NCBI RefSeq assembly: GCF_003363155.1
Contig: NZ_QRBE01000009.1
Location: 1-64,000 of the forward strand
DNA: 64,000 nt
Origin: Dyella monticola
GTDB taxonomy: Bacteria; Pseudomonadota; Gammaproteobacteria; Xanthomonadales; Rhodanobacteraceae
Direction of reading: 5' to 3'
Both the position numbers and the translations under genes were made by a program. The notes below the pieces were generated by a model. The model was not told where the DNA came from. It saw only the letters and a list, made by a program, of their open reading frames with translations, and searched no databases. Numbering within the stretch: the stretch's first letter is position 1; every line of letters starts with the position of its first letter. This document shows, piece after piece, positions 17,691 to 26,484 of the stretch.

Positions 17691-18272
17691 TCACGACATA
17701 TATCTGTCATCCATAGCCGCTTGCCGCGCAGCAGCCATTTGCGCGTCATGAGCCGGCGTTCCTTTCTCGGCAATCGGGCGGTACCCGGCCGTGTTCGACG
17801 AACTGGAACGGGTCAATTTGTTTACGAGACGTTTCATTGTCCATGGGGTGGTGGACTTCGAGCTTTTTTTGCCGCCAACCAAGGAATCTTTATCCGAGCC
17901 TCCTGGAAGTCCAATGTCCAGCAGCTTCACCCCATCCTTGCCATCATAGATGCCTAGCTTGGGCGTCTGCTTGAGCACTCCGGCCGAGTCGCGCGTATAG
18001 AGCGGTTGAGGTGTGCTCGTGTTCGATGGCTGTTTGACGAAATAGATATTGCCCTCCCAGGTCACCGCCCTGGCTTCCACCGATGGCGTGGGCAGCCGTC
18101 CCAAGAGCCCATGTGGTTTGCTACTGGCCTGAGCGTCGGCAAATCCTGCGCTGGAGGTCATCAATGGCTTGGCCTCATGCCCGATGCCATCGGGCCGGCT
18201 GCCCGATTCTTTACCCGTTGGAATGACGTGCTCTATGTGGGGTGCGGCATTTACATGGATATGAAAGGGCAT
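17691..18272 (-). CDS. Hypothetical protein, effector-like composition (193 aa)
   Basis: I do not recognise this 193-residue protein. The start at 18272 is well supported by AGGAG seven bases upstream. It has no signal peptide, no transmembrane helix and no cysteine, is rich in Ser, Thr, Lys and Pro, and ends in a basic, low-complexity region (KKSSKSTTPWTMKRLVNKLTRSSSS). A middle segment (EGNIYFVKQPSNTSTPQPLYTRD) looks like a small beta-rich domain. A Ser-rich, signal-less N-terminus is common in type III or other non-Sec effectors, but no secretion genes are nearby. The 24-bp direct repeats on both sides suggest it arrived by insertion. Confidence 0.7.
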   Translation of the reverse strand: MPFHIHVNAAPHIEHVIPTGKESGSRPDGIGHEAKPLMTSSAGFADAQASSKPHGLLGRLPTPSVEARAVTWEGNIYFVKQPSNTSTPQPLYTRDSAGVLKQTPKLGIYDGKDGVKLLDIGLPGGSDKDSLVGGKKSSKSTTPWTMKRLVNKLTRSSSSNTAGYRPIAEKGTPAHDAQMAAARQAAMDDRYMS

Positions 18273-18466
18273 AAAAAGCTCCTGTGTAAAGATGGGATAT
18301 GAGCCTCCAGGACAGCATGGCGCGCCCCACTCGGGGTGGTGCGTTATCTCGGTGACGAGTCACCCCATCCTTTAGCCACTGGCTTTCATCACTGGCGTTT
18401 CATGGCGGTGAAAGTGCATGCTGGATGTTCCGCGCAAGATCGACTTTGCGCCTACCTTGGAGCGGA

Positions 18467-20596
18467 ATGATGAGTTTGAAATCATCGGTGCGGCTGGCGT
18501 TCGCGCTCGCCGTCATAATGGGTGGCATGACCCAAGCTCACGATACCCCCACCCCAAAGGCGACAACGAGCGCCGACGATCCCTATCTCTGGCTGGAAGA
18601 CATCCACGGCGCGCGCGCCATGCAATGGGTCGACACCCAGAACGCGGCCACTGAAAAGCAGTTTGCCGACAGCACACAGTTCCAGCACACGCGCGACCAG
18701 ATTCTTCAAGTACTCGACTCCGACGCACGCATTCCTTACGTGGAACGCCGTGGCGACTACCTCTACAACTTTTGGCAGGACAAGGCGCATCCGCGCGGGC
18801 TCTGGCGCCGCACCACGCTGGAGGAATACCGCAAGAGCGAACCGAAGTGGGAGGTATTGCTCGACATCGATGCGCTCAACAAAGCCGAAGGCAAGCACTG
18901 GGTGTTCAAGGGCAGCGATTGCCTGAAGCCGGACTACAACCGCTGCCTGTTGAGCCTTTCACCCGGTGGCGGCGATGCGGTGGAAGTACGTGAGTTCGAC
19001 ATTCCGAGCAAGTCGTTTGTCAAAGACGGTTTCGCACTACCGATCGCCAAGAGTCAGGTCGGCTGGATCGATAACGATCATATCTACGTCGGCACCGATT
19101 TCGGCCCCGGCTCCATGACCACGTCCAGCTATCCACGCATCGCCAAACTATGGAAGCGTGGTACGCCGCTGAGCGCTGCCACCACCGTTTACGAAGGCAA
19201 GATGAGTGATCTTGCGGTCGTTGCCTCCCACGACCGCACGCCGGGATTCGAACGCGACTTCGTCAGCGTGGCGCACGATTTCTTCCACAGCGACATGTAT
19301 CAGCTCAAGGACGGCAAGCTGATCCATCTGGATGTCCCCGAGGATGCGGCCAATGTGGACGCGCATCGCCAATGGCTAGTGGTGCAACTGCGCAACGCCT
19401 GGACGGTGGGCGGCACGACGTATCCATCGGGCGCACTCATCGCCATCAAGTACGACGACTTCATGGCCGGCAAGCGTCATTTCACCACGCTGTTCGCGCC
19501 GGATGCGCACACGGCGTTGTCGAACTACGCATGGACGCGCCATCACCTCATCCTCGACATCATGGACGACGTGAAGAGCCGGCTGGATGTCCTCACGCCG
19601 AAAGACGACGGCACCTGGGCACGCCAAGACATGCCCGGCGCTCCCACCTTCAGCACGGTGTCGGTGGTGGATACCGATCCGGACAACAGTGACGAATATT
19701 GGCTGAGCGTGACCGGATTCCTCACTCCTTCATCGCTGGAACGCGGCGTACTGGGCGAAGGGCAGGCGCAGACGATCAAGCAGAGCCCCGCGTTCTTCGA
19801 TGCATCGAAGTTCGAAGTGAGCCAGCACTTTGCGACCTCCAAGGACGGTACACAGGTGCCGTACTTCGAAATCGCGCCGAAGCATCTGAAGCTCGACGGC
19901 ACCCATCGCACCTTGCTCTATGGCTATGGCGGCTTTGAAGTTTCGCTGCAGCCGTTCTACAGCGGCAGCATCGGACGCGCATGGCTGGCGCGTGGCGGTG
20001 TGTATGTCATTGCCAATATCCGTGGCGGCGGCGAGTACGGCCCACGTTGGCATCAGGCGGCCCTGCAAGCCAATCGCCCGCGCGCCTACGAGGATTTTGC
20101 CGCGGTGGCGAGCGACCTCATCAAACGCGGTGTCACGTCCCCCAGTCATCTTGGCGCGGAAGGCGGCAGCAACGGCGGCTTGCTGATGGGCAACATGCTT
20201 ACCGTCTATCCGCAGCTTTTCGGCGCCATTGCCTGCGAGGTGCCGTTGCTGGATATGAAGCGGTATATCCATCTCTCCGCTGGCGCGTCGTGGATCGCCG
20301 AATATGGCAACCCGGATGATCCCAAGCAGTGGGCATTCATCAAGACCTTCTCGCCCTATCAGAACGTGAAGGCCGGTACGACCTATCCGCCGGTGTTGTT
20401 CTACACCACCACCAGCGACGATCGCGTGGGCCCCGTGCAGGCGCGCAAGATGGCTGCGAAGATGCAAGGCATGGGCTACAAAAACGTGTGGTTCTACGAG
20501 AACACCGAAGGCGGTCATGGCGCCGGTGCGGACAACAAGCAGTCCGCACATATGCATGCGCTCGCATTTGAGTTCTTGTGGGATCAGTTGAAGTAA
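18467..20596 (+). CDS. Exported prolyl oligopeptidase (S9A family)
   Basis: A 709-residue serine peptidase expected to cut short proline-containing peptides. It has a signal peptide (MMSLKSSVRLAFALAVIMGGMTQA), then the N-terminal strand region (DDPYLWLEDIHG), a seven-bladed propeller over roughly residues 80-430 and a C-terminal alpha/beta-hydrolase domain. The catalytic triad is S568 (GGSNGGLLMG), an Asp in TTTSDDRVGP (651 or 652) and H684 (TEGGHGAG). GGAG precedes two adjacent ATGs (18467 and 18470). Its first codons contain one copy of the 24-bp repeat found again at 17664. Stop is followed by a dispersed palindromic element. Confidence 0.93.
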   Translation: MMSLKSSVRLAFALAVIMGGMTQAHDTPTPKATTSADDPYLWLEDIHGARAMQWVDTQNAATEKQFADSTQFQHTRDQILQVLDSDARIPYVERRGDYLYNFWQDKAHPRGLWRRTTLEEYRKSEPKWEVLLDIDALNKAEGKHWVFKGSDCLKPDYNRCLLSLSPGGGDAVEVREFDIPSKSFVKDGFALPIAKSQVGWIDNDHIYVGTDFGPGSMTTSSYPRIAKLWKRGTPLSAATTVYEGKMSDLAVVASHDRTPGFERDFVSVAHDFFHSDMYQLKDGKLIHLDVPEDAANVDAHRQWLVVQLRNAWTVGGTTYPSGALIAIKYDDFMAGKRHFTTLFAPDAHTALSNYAWTRHHLILDIMDDVKSRLDVLTPKDDGTWARQDMPGAPTFSTVSVVDTDPDNSDEYWLSVTGFLTPSSLERGVLGEGQAQTIKQSPAFFDASKFEVSQHFATSKDGTQVPYFEIAPKHLKLDGTHRTLLYGYGGFEVSLQPFYSGSIGRAWLARGGVYVIANIRGGGEYGPRWHQAALQANRPRAYEDFAAVASDLIKRGVTSPSHLGAEGGSNGGLLMGNMLTVYPQLFGAIACEVPLLDMKRYIHLSAGASWIAEYGNPDDPKQWAFIKTFSPYQNVKAGTTYPPVLFYTTTSDDRVGPVQARKMAAKMQGMGYKNVWFYENTEGGHGAGADNKQSAHMHALAFEFLWDQLK
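18476..18499. repeat. 24-bp direct repeat, right copy
   Basis: Lies within the signal-peptide codons of the prolyl oligopeptidase gene and matches 17664-17687 with one difference (G instead of A). This is probably the original location, since it is part of a functional coding start. Confidence 0.7.
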
Positions 20597-20616
20597 CACC
20601 GCAGTTAGCAGCTTGA

Positions 20617-20730
20617 CTCCCTCCCCTGCTTGGCAGGGGAGGGTTGGGGTGGGTCGCACGCGCTTGCAGTACCACGTCAATTCATCGCGAGCTTGCTTCA
20701 CCCCCAACTACACGCAGGGCTGGGGGCTGT
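20617..20730. repeat. Dispersed palindromic element, copy 2
   Basis: CTCCCTCCCCTGCTTGGCAG and GGGAGGGTTGGGGTGGGT on the left face a shortened right arm, GCTTCACCCCCAACTACACG followed by CAGGGCTGGGGG. It fills the gap between the oligopeptidase and the hydroxylase-like gene. The right arm is partly deleted compared with copies 1 and 3. Confidence 0.7.
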
Positions 20731-20776
20731 CGGAGACGTAAACCATGCCGCGCGCACAACGGCTAAAATCGCCTGC

Positions 20777-21628
20777 ATGAAATCGCACCTCCCCATACGC
20801 CCTGAACTTCGCGAGTGGATCCTCTCCACCACGCGCGCCGGCCATAGCGTCGAAGCCGTGCTCAAGCTTATGCAGGAAACGGGCTACGATCCGCGCCAAA
20901 GCCGCAGCATCGTCGCCACGGTGCTGAACATGCCGATCTCCGCACTCGATCCCAACACGCTGCCAACGAAAACGCCGGGTCGCCGCACGCGACATCCCGA
21001 GCCGCCGCAGATGGAGATCGACGGACACACCGTCCATATCGGCCTGAGCATGGAATCGCCCGCATTGCGCGTGCTCAACGATTTTCTGTCGGCGGATGAG
21101 TGCATCGCGCTGATCGAGCAGGCAACACCACGCCTGCAACGCGCCAAGACCGTCGACAGCTCAGGCAAGCAGCAGATCGACGCGCGCCGCACCAGCGAGG
21201 GCATGTTTTTCACGACCGGTGAAACGCCGCTGATCAAGCGCATCGAACAGCGCATCGCATCGATGCTGAGCATTCCCGTCGACCACGGCGAAGGCTTGCA
21301 GGTACTGCATTACCTGCCCGGTCAACAATATGAGCCGCATTACGACTGGTTCAATCCGGAGCAACCGGGTTTTGCGGCGATCACCGCCCAAGGGGGCCAG
21401 CGCATCGCCAGCCTGGTGATGTATCTCAATACCCCCGATGCCGGCGGCGGCACTGCTTTTCCGGAAGTCGGCGTCACCGTCACCGCACGCCGCGGCGCGG
21501 CCGTCTATTTTGCGTATGACACGGGCGACGAGGCATCGTTGCATGCCGGACTGCCGGTGCAAAAAGGCGAGAAGTGGATCGCCACCAAGTGGCTGCGTGA
21601 GCGTCCGTTTCAAAAGAATTCGCGCTGA
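20777..21628 (+). CDS. 2-oxoglutarate/Fe(II) oxygenase, prolyl 4-hydroxylase-like
   Basis: A 283-residue protein. The N-terminal ~80 residues are helical (EWILSTTRAGHSVEAVLKLMQETGYDP). The rest is a double-stranded beta-helix dioxygenase of the P4H alpha type, starting at LRVLNDFLSADECIALIE. Iron ligands are visible as HYD (EPHYDWFNP) and the distal His in SLHAGLPV; the 2-oxoglutarate lysine follows in GEKWIATKWLRE. TSEGMFF and GGGTAFPEVG are further family marks. It probably hydroxylates a protein or peptide proline in the cytoplasm; the target is unknown. I use the ATG at 20777 because the longer frame runs into the dispersed repeat. Confidence 0.88.
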   Translation: MKSHLPIRPELREWILSTTRAGHSVEAVLKLMQETGYDPRQSRSIVATVLNMPISALDPNTLPTKTPGRRTRHPEPPQMEIDGHTVHIGLSMESPALRVLNDFLSADECIALIEQATPRLQRAKTVDSSGKQQIDARRTSEGMFFTTGETPLIKRIEQRIASMLSIPVDHGEGLQVLHYLPGQQYEPHYDWFNPEQPGFAAITAQGGQRIASLVMYLNTPDAGGGTAFPEVGVTVTARRGAAVYFAYDTGDEASLHAGLPVQKGEKWIATKWLRERPFQKNSR

Positions 21629-21647
21629 ATAGCGCGGTTTTCTGCCC

Positions 21648-22160
21648 TCACCCTTCGCGCCTGGCGACCACCATACGGCCGCCAAGCGCCGCGCGCGCGC
21701 TCAGCGCCGTCACGACGCCAATGATCAGATGCACCACGATGCTGCCGACCATCCAGCTCGGCACGAATGGCGCTTTGGGTGCGGCCGAAAGCGGCACCAC
21801 CATCAGGTTCATCACTGCATAGAGCATCACGCCATACAAGGCTCCATACAGCCAAGGCCGCTCGATCAGCGCCAAGACGCGCCTGCTCGCCAGGTAATAC
21901 ACGCCCACCATGGCCGCCATGATGGCGTAATGGAGCAAGCCGCCCAGCAATACCGTGCTGCTGCCTCCCGCGAAAGCGCGCTTGCCCAGGAGGCCCGCGG
22001 CGATGTTCTGCGCCACCCGTGCAGGCGCAACGCCGTACAGGCCGTGCCAGTAGGTACAGGCGAAAATCAGGTCCGCCGTGGCAAGCGCCAAAACGACGAT
22101 CGTCATCAGCAGTGCACCTCGCCGGGCGCCCGCCGTTCTGCCTTCGACAGCTATCGACAT
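21648..22160 (-). CDS. Conserved hypothetical integral membrane protein
   Basis: A 170-residue inner-membrane protein with four hydrophobic segments (about residues 14-36, 66-90, 100-125 and 135-158) and short basic ends. A WHGLYGVAPARVAQNIAAGLLG loop follows the first helix, an arrangement seen in DUF1440/YagU-like proteins. I cannot assign a function. It is divergent from the second MocR regulator across a 240-bp gap, which makes it a candidate target of that regulator. Confidence 0.7.
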   Translation of the reverse strand: MSIAVEGRTAGARRGALLMTIVVLALATADLIFACTYWHGLYGVAPARVAQNIAAGLLGKRAFAGGSSTVLLGGLLHYAIMAAMVGVYYLASRRVLALIERPWLYGALYGVMLYAVMNLMVVPLSAAPKAPFVPSWMVGSIVVHLIIGVVTALSARAALGGRMVVARREG

Positions 22161-22402
22161 GGACAGTACTCAGTCAGGTAATTCATCGGGAAAAAACCCG
22201 CGGAGCGGTCCTGGAAGCACGCCCCGCGGGTGTGAGAAGCGAGGGAGACGCCATCGCTGCCGGAGGGGCCAGCCACCCTGGGGAGAGGTCAGCACGATGC
22301 TGATACTGGATAGCCCCGCGACAGGTTCAGACTAGGCAGACCCGCCCATTCCCTCCATAGCCAATTGCCCGTATTTTCTTAGAGCCATTGGGAGGGCGCG
22401 GT

Positions 22403-23836
22403 GTGTATCTCGAACTCGACGGCCATGGGCCGCTGTATGAGCAACTGACACGTGCATTGAAAGTGTCGATCCTCGACGGTCGCATCGTGGCCGGCACGCA
22501 ATTGCCGCCCACGCGCGAACTGGCGCAGGAACTCGAACTGTCACGCACCACCGTGCTCGCCGCGTATGAACAGTTGCGCGCGGAAGGATTTATCGACGGC
22601 CGGGTGGGATCGGGCAGCTTTGTCAGCCACCTGCAAACCAGGCCGGCGCCTCCGCACGGGCGCATGGCCATCGCCCCGCCTTCCCGCTATGCCCAACGCG
22701 CGCGCGCGGTGCGCAACTGGGACATTCCGCGCATGCACCGCGGCCTGCGCTACAACCTTCAGTACGGCTATCCGGTGATCAATCCGGCGCTCAACAATGC
22801 CTGGGGCCGCGAATTGGTGCGCGCCGCCGCCTATACCCGCCTCAACGTCAACGAAGTGGCCGGTGTCGGCGCACTGCGTCAGCAAACCTGCGATTACCTG
22901 GCGCGCCGCCGCGGCGTGCAGGTGCAACCGGATGACATCCTGATCGTTACCGGCACCCAGCAGGCCATCAACCTCACCGCGCGCGTGCTGGTGAACGAAG
23001 GCGATAGCGTGGTGCTTGAAGAACCGCATTATTTCCTCGCCCATCAGGCCTTGGCGGCGCATGGTGCCGAGCTGGTCGCGGTACGCACGGATGAGCAGGG
23101 TCTGGTGTGCGACGAACTTCCCGCGCAATCGCCGCGCCTGGTGTATGTCACACCGTCACACCACTTCCCGACCGGCGCCGTGCTTTCCATGCAGCGCCGG
23201 GTTGAACTGTTGCATTACGCCCAACAGCATCAGTGCTGGATTCTGGAAGACGATTACGATGGCGAGTTCCGCTATGACGCGCACCCGCTGGCGGCGATGC
23301 GCTCGCTCGATGAACAGGATCGCGTCATCTATGTCGGCACGTTTTCGAAGGTGTTGTTCGGCGGCTTGCGGCTGGCGTATATCGTGATGCCTGCCGCGCT
23401 GCGCACGGATTTTCTCAACGCCAAATACCTGAGCGACATGGCCTGTCCGGTGATCGAGCAAGCGGCCCTCGCGCACTTCATGGAAGACGGCGGTTTCGAG
23501 CGGCATCTGCGTTTGGCGCGCAAGGAACTGAAGGCACGTCGCGACGTGCTGGTCGCGGGGCTGAAGGAACACGCAGGCGATCGCGTCGACATCACCGACA
23601 CCCCGGCCGGCATGCATCTGGTGGCATGGCTGCGCGGTTACGATGCCCCGCGCTGCGAGGCGCTGATTGCCTATGCGCATGAACACGGCCTGGGCCTTTA
23701 TCCGATGGCGCCGCTGTATCGGCATGCGCCCGAGCGCCAGGGGCTGCTATTGGGTTATTGCGCGCTGTCCGTCACGGAATTGCGCGAAGCCATGCAGCTT
23801 TTCGGGCAGTGCCTGGACCACATGGAGCGCGCCTGA
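22403..23836 (+). CDS. MocR/PdxR-type regulator (GntR-aminotransferase fusion)
   Basis: A 477-residue transcription regulator: GntR helix-turn-helix at residues ~5-75 (PPTRELAQELELSRTTVLAAYEQLRAEGF) and a PLP-binding aminotransferase-like domain from ~110. Unlike its neighbour at 16132, it keeps the cofactor lysine in YVGTFSKVLFGGLRLAY. I place the start at the GTG 22403, preceded by GGGAGGG. The frame opens with a TTG at 22388 that overlaps that ribosome site. MocR proteins control aminotransferase, vitamin B6 or transporter genes, often divergent ones; the divergent membrane protein at 21648 is the natural candidate. Effector unknown. Confidence 0.88.
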   Translation: MYLELDGHGPLYEQLTRALKVSILDGRIVAGTQLPPTRELAQELELSRTTVLAAYEQLRAEGFIDGRVGSGSFVSHLQTRPAPPHGRMAIAPPSRYAQRARAVRNWDIPRMHRGLRYNLQYGYPVINPALNNAWGRELVRAAAYTRLNVNEVAGVGALRQQTCDYLARRRGVQVQPDDILIVTGTQQAINLTARVLVNEGDSVVLEEPHYFLAHQALAAHGAELVAVRTDEQGLVCDELPAQSPRLVYVTPSHHFPTGAVLSMQRRVELLHYAQQHQCWILEDDYDGEFRYDAHPLAAMRSLDEQDRVIYVGTFSKVLFGGLRLAYIVMPAALRTDFLNAKYLSDMACPVIEQAALAHFMEDGGFERHLRLARKELKARRDVLVAGLKEHAGDRVDITDTPAGMHLVAWLRGYDAPRCEALIAYAHEHGLGLYPMAPLYRHAPERQGLLLGYCALSVTELREAMQLFGQCLDHMERA

Positions 23837-23941
23837 TCGCCTCCTTCTGGCCGGCCAAAGGGCCTGCTTGGTGCACCGCGGCAAGCTTTGCCTTATGCTG
23901 AGCGGCTTTCCCTGCTTTGGCAAAGATGTGAGGAGTGCCCC

Positions 23942-24475
23942 ATGGGCCTGGATATGGTTAGGGCCGGCCGCGACGTGCCGAATGAAATCAACGTCGTCAT
24001 CGAGATTCCCAAGGATGCCGAACCGGTCAAATACGAGGTAGACAAGGAAACCGGCGCGATTTTCGTAGACCGAATCCTTTCCACCCCCATGCGCTACCCC
24101 TGCAACTATGGCTACGTGCCAGGCACCCTGGGCGGTGACGGCGACCCGCTCGACGCGCTGGTGATCCTGCCGCTGCCGCTGGTGCCGGGCTCGGTGATCC
24201 GCTGCCATCCGGTCGGCATGCTGAAAATGACCGACGAAGCCGGCGCGGACGAGAAGCTGGTGGTGATCCCGTCGAAAAAGATCTTCCCCGGCTATGCCCA
24301 TATCGAGGACATCAAGGGCGTGTCGGACCACTGGCTGGAACGCATCGGCCACTTCTTCGAGCACTACAAAGACCTGGAGAAGGGCAAGTGGGTGAAGTTG
24401 GATGGCTGGGTCGGCGCGGAAGCAGCCAAGGCGGAAATCATCGCCGGCGTGGAGCGCTGCAAGCTCAAGGCCTGA
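23942..24475 (+). CDS. ppa: Inorganic pyrophosphatase (family I)
   Basis: Soluble cytoplasmic enzyme that hydrolyses PPi to two phosphates, pulling biosynthetic reactions forward. 177 residues from the ATG at 23942, which follows GAGGAGTG. The signature GDGDPLDALVI (three Asp metal ligands) is near residues 65-75, with KYEVDKETG upstream and PSKKIFPGYAHIEDIKGV downstream. A strong terminator follows. Having soluble PPase together with PPi-PFK and a proton-pumping PPase implies competition or switching between PPi sinks. Confidence 0.96.
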   Translation: MGLDMVRAGRDVPNEINVVIEIPKDAEPVKYEVDKETGAIFVDRILSTPMRYPCNYGYVPGTLGGDGDPLDALVILPLPLVPGSVIRCHPVGMLKMTDEAGADEKLVVIPSKKIFPGYAHIEDIKGVSDHWLERIGHFFEHYKDLEKGKWVKLDGWVGAEAAKAEIIAGVERCKLKA

Positions 24476-24490
24476 TGTTGTCCGATCGAT

Positions 24491-24530
24491 AAAAAAACGC
24501 GTCGCGGCCCCCCCGCGGCGCGTTTTTTTT
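24491..24530 (+). terminator. Rho-independent terminator after ppa
   Basis: An A-run, then ACGCGTCGCGG and its near-complement CCGCGGCGCGT around a C-rich loop, then eight Ts. The stem has one mismatch. The flanking A and T runs would also let it work on the other strand. Confidence 0.88.
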
Positions 24531-24654
24531 GTGCACGCCGGACGCCCTGCTTCACGCGGCCTTATCCCCGTCATGCGTATGGGAACGGACAATTCGCCCA
24601 GCGCACTGGCAGGCGTTGTCAGCGCATGATCCTTCGCACCGGGAGATCCACCCC

Positions 24655-25671
24655 ATGAAAGCTGTTGCCCTTACCCGCTACCTGCCCATCGACGACTCCC
24701 AGTCGCTGGTGGATGTGGACCTGCCCAAGCCCGATATCGGCGCGCACGATCTGCTGGTGAGCGTGGAGGCGGTATCGGTGAACCCGGTCGATACCAAGCT
24801 GCGCGCGCCCAAGCCGCAGGTCGAGGCACAACCGCGTGTACTGGGTTTCGATGCCGCCGGCATGGTGGAAGCGGCCGGCGCCGAAGTGATGGGATTCAGG
24901 CCAGGCGATGCGGTGTATTACGCCGGGGATGTCACCCGCGCCGGCAGCAATGCGCAGTATCAGGCGGTCGACGCGCGGCTGGTGGCGCATCGCCCGCGCA
25001 GGCTCGATGCAGCCGGCGCGGCGGCGTTACCCCTGGTGACGATTACCGCGTGGGAACTACTGTTCCAGCGCATGCCCTACAACCCGGAACACGGTGGTAG
25101 CGGCAAGTCGCTGCTGATCATCGCCGGCGCTGGCGGCGTGGGCTCGATGGCCATCCAGCTGGCGCGCCGCGCGGGTTTCACCGTGATCGCCACGGCATCG
25201 CGAACCGAAACGCAGGCATGGTGTCGCGCGATGGGTGCGCAGCATGTGATCGATCATCGTCAACCGCTCACCGAACCATTGAAGGCGCTCGGCTTCAAGG
25301 AGATCGACGCGGCACTTTGTCTCGTCGATGCCGCGCCTTACTGGACCGAGCTGGGTGAGCTGCTTGCAGCGCAAGCTCACCTGGGCCTGATCGTCGAGCC
25401 GACGTCACCGTTGAATATTGGTGACCCGTACAAGGCCAAGTGCATCGGCATCCATTGGGAAATGATGTTCGCGCGGTCGCGCTTCAAAACATCCGACATG
25501 GGCGAGCAAGGCCGTATTCTCGCGCGTGTGGCATCACTCATCGACGAAGGCGAACTGCGCGGCATACAGCGTGAAACGCTGAGCCCGATCAACGCCCAGA
25601 ACGTGCGCGAGGCGCATCGGCGATTGGAATCGGGAAGCACGATCGGCAAGCTCGTTGTCGCCGGTTGGTAG
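24655..25671 (+). CDS. Zinc-type alcohol dehydrogenase family protein (quinone oxidoreductase-like)
   Basis: A 338-residue medium-chain dehydrogenase/reductase. Visible features are the N-terminal GroES-like domain (residues 1-120; EAVSVNPVDTKLRAP, LGFDAAGMVEAAG) and the NADPH-binding Rossmann domain (IIAGAGGVGSMAIQLARRAGF). It lacks the structural and catalytic zinc cysteines of true alcohol dehydrogenases, which fits the quinone-reductase/ZADH-like branch. Substrate unknown. GGGAGATCC precedes the ATG at 24655. The stop is followed within 4 bp by a large palindrome. Confidence 0.88.
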   Translation: MKAVALTRYLPIDDSQSLVDVDLPKPDIGAHDLLVSVEAVSVNPVDTKLRAPKPQVEAQPRVLGFDAAGMVEAAGAEVMGFRPGDAVYYAGDVTRAGSNAQYQAVDARLVAHRPRRLDAAGAAALPLVTITAWELLFQRMPYNPEHGGSGKSLLIIAGAGGVGSMAIQLARRAGFTVIATASRTETQAWCRAMGAQHVIDHRQPLTEPLKALGFKEIDAALCLVDAAPYWTELGELLAAQAHLGLIVEPTSPLNIGDPYKAKCIGIHWEMMFARSRFKTSDMGEQGRILARVASLIDEGELRGIQRETLSPINAQNVREAHRRLESGSTIGKLVVAGW

Positions 25672-25674
25672 CGC

Positions 25675-25718
25675 CTGCATGCCGTCATTCCTGCGAAAGC
25701 GGGAATGACGGCATGCAG
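25675..25718. repeat. REP-like palindrome, best-preserved copy
   Basis: CTGCATGCCGTCATTCC and GGGAATGACGGCATGCAG form a 17-bp stem around a TGCGAAAGC centre. It sits between two convergent genes (oxidoreductase and ferritin-like), where it could act as a bidirectional terminator. The CGTCATTCC-GCGAAAGC-GGAATGACG core recurs at 10021, 41099 and, diverged, at 44751. Confidence 0.85.
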
Positions 25719-25725
25719 TTAGATA

Positions 25726-26298
25726 TCAATGATGCGTCCTCGGCTTGGCCGGCTCACCCTTCTTGCCGAGCTCTTCGAGCAGGGTCGACAAATCTTCGGC
25801 GTGCTCCTCTTCCTTGGCGAGGATTTCCTCCACCACCCGCCGTGAGGTTGGATCATCGTGACCAAGGTAATGCACGATGTCGCGGTAGCTGTCGATCGCG
25901 ATGCGTTCGGCGACCAGGTCTTCCTTGATCATGTCGACCAGATCGCCGCCTTCCACGTAATCGGAATGGCTACGCGTCAACAGGCCATCCGGATTGAAAT
26001 TCGGCGCGCCGTCCAGTTGCGTGATGCGCCGCGCAAGCATGTCGGCATGCTGCTCTTCCTCACGCGCATGCTCCAGGAATTCGGCTGCCACGCCTTTGGC
26101 GTGAATACCGGAGGCCATGTAGTAATGCCGCTTATAGCGCAACGTACACACAATTTCGGTGGCCAGCGCTTCATTGAGCAACTTGATGACGGTGTCGCGG
26201 TCGGCCTTGTAGCCTTCGGTCACCGCACCTTTTTCGATATGTTCACGCGCGCGCTTGCGGATGGTCTGGATATCCATGAGAAAAGGCTTTGTCGCCAT
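25726..26298 (-). CDS. Ferritin-like / bacterioferritin-type protein
   Basis: A 190-residue four-helix-bundle protein of the ferritin-like superfamily. Di-iron ligand patterns are visible as E in NEALATEIVCTLRYKRHY, EFLEHAREEEQHADML, EDLVAERIAIDSYRDIV and EEILAKEEEHAEDLSTLL. It is close to the bacterioferritin/DPS-like proteins annotated in Xanthomonadales and probably stores or oxidises iron, or protects against peroxide, in the cytoplasm. AGGAGA precedes the ATG at 26298. The C-terminus has a charged tail (GKKGEPAKPRTHH). Whether it binds haem cannot be judged. Confidence 0.85.
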   Translation of the reverse strand: MATKPFLMDIQTIRKRAREHIEKGAVTEGYKADRDTVIKLLNEALATEIVCTLRYKRHYYMASGIHAKGVAAEFLEHAREEEQHADMLARRITQLDGAPNFNPDGLLTRSHSDYVEGGDLVDMIKEDLVAERIAIDSYRDIVHYLGHDDPTSRRVVEEILAKEEEHAEDLSTLLEELGKKGEPAKPRTHH

Positions 26299-26484
26299 GA
26301 TTCTCTCCTGCGTATGGCTGATCGGTGCTGTCTATCCATCCTGTCTTCACCACCGCGAAGCACGGGTGAAAATAAAGTCGCGAAGGCGTCCCACATTCAG
26401 GCGCGCGAGGTACATGGGAAACACGCTTTGTCCGAGTGAGTCCGGCACAGTGGCGCTCCCTCTTTGAAGAACGCCTGAGCGCCG

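Noticed and set aside
26340-26484. Possible HrpX PIP box (TTCG-N15-TTCG type) upstream of the cyclase toxin
   Set aside because: Two CGAA tetramers are present but separated by 21 bases, not 15, so the spacing does not fit.
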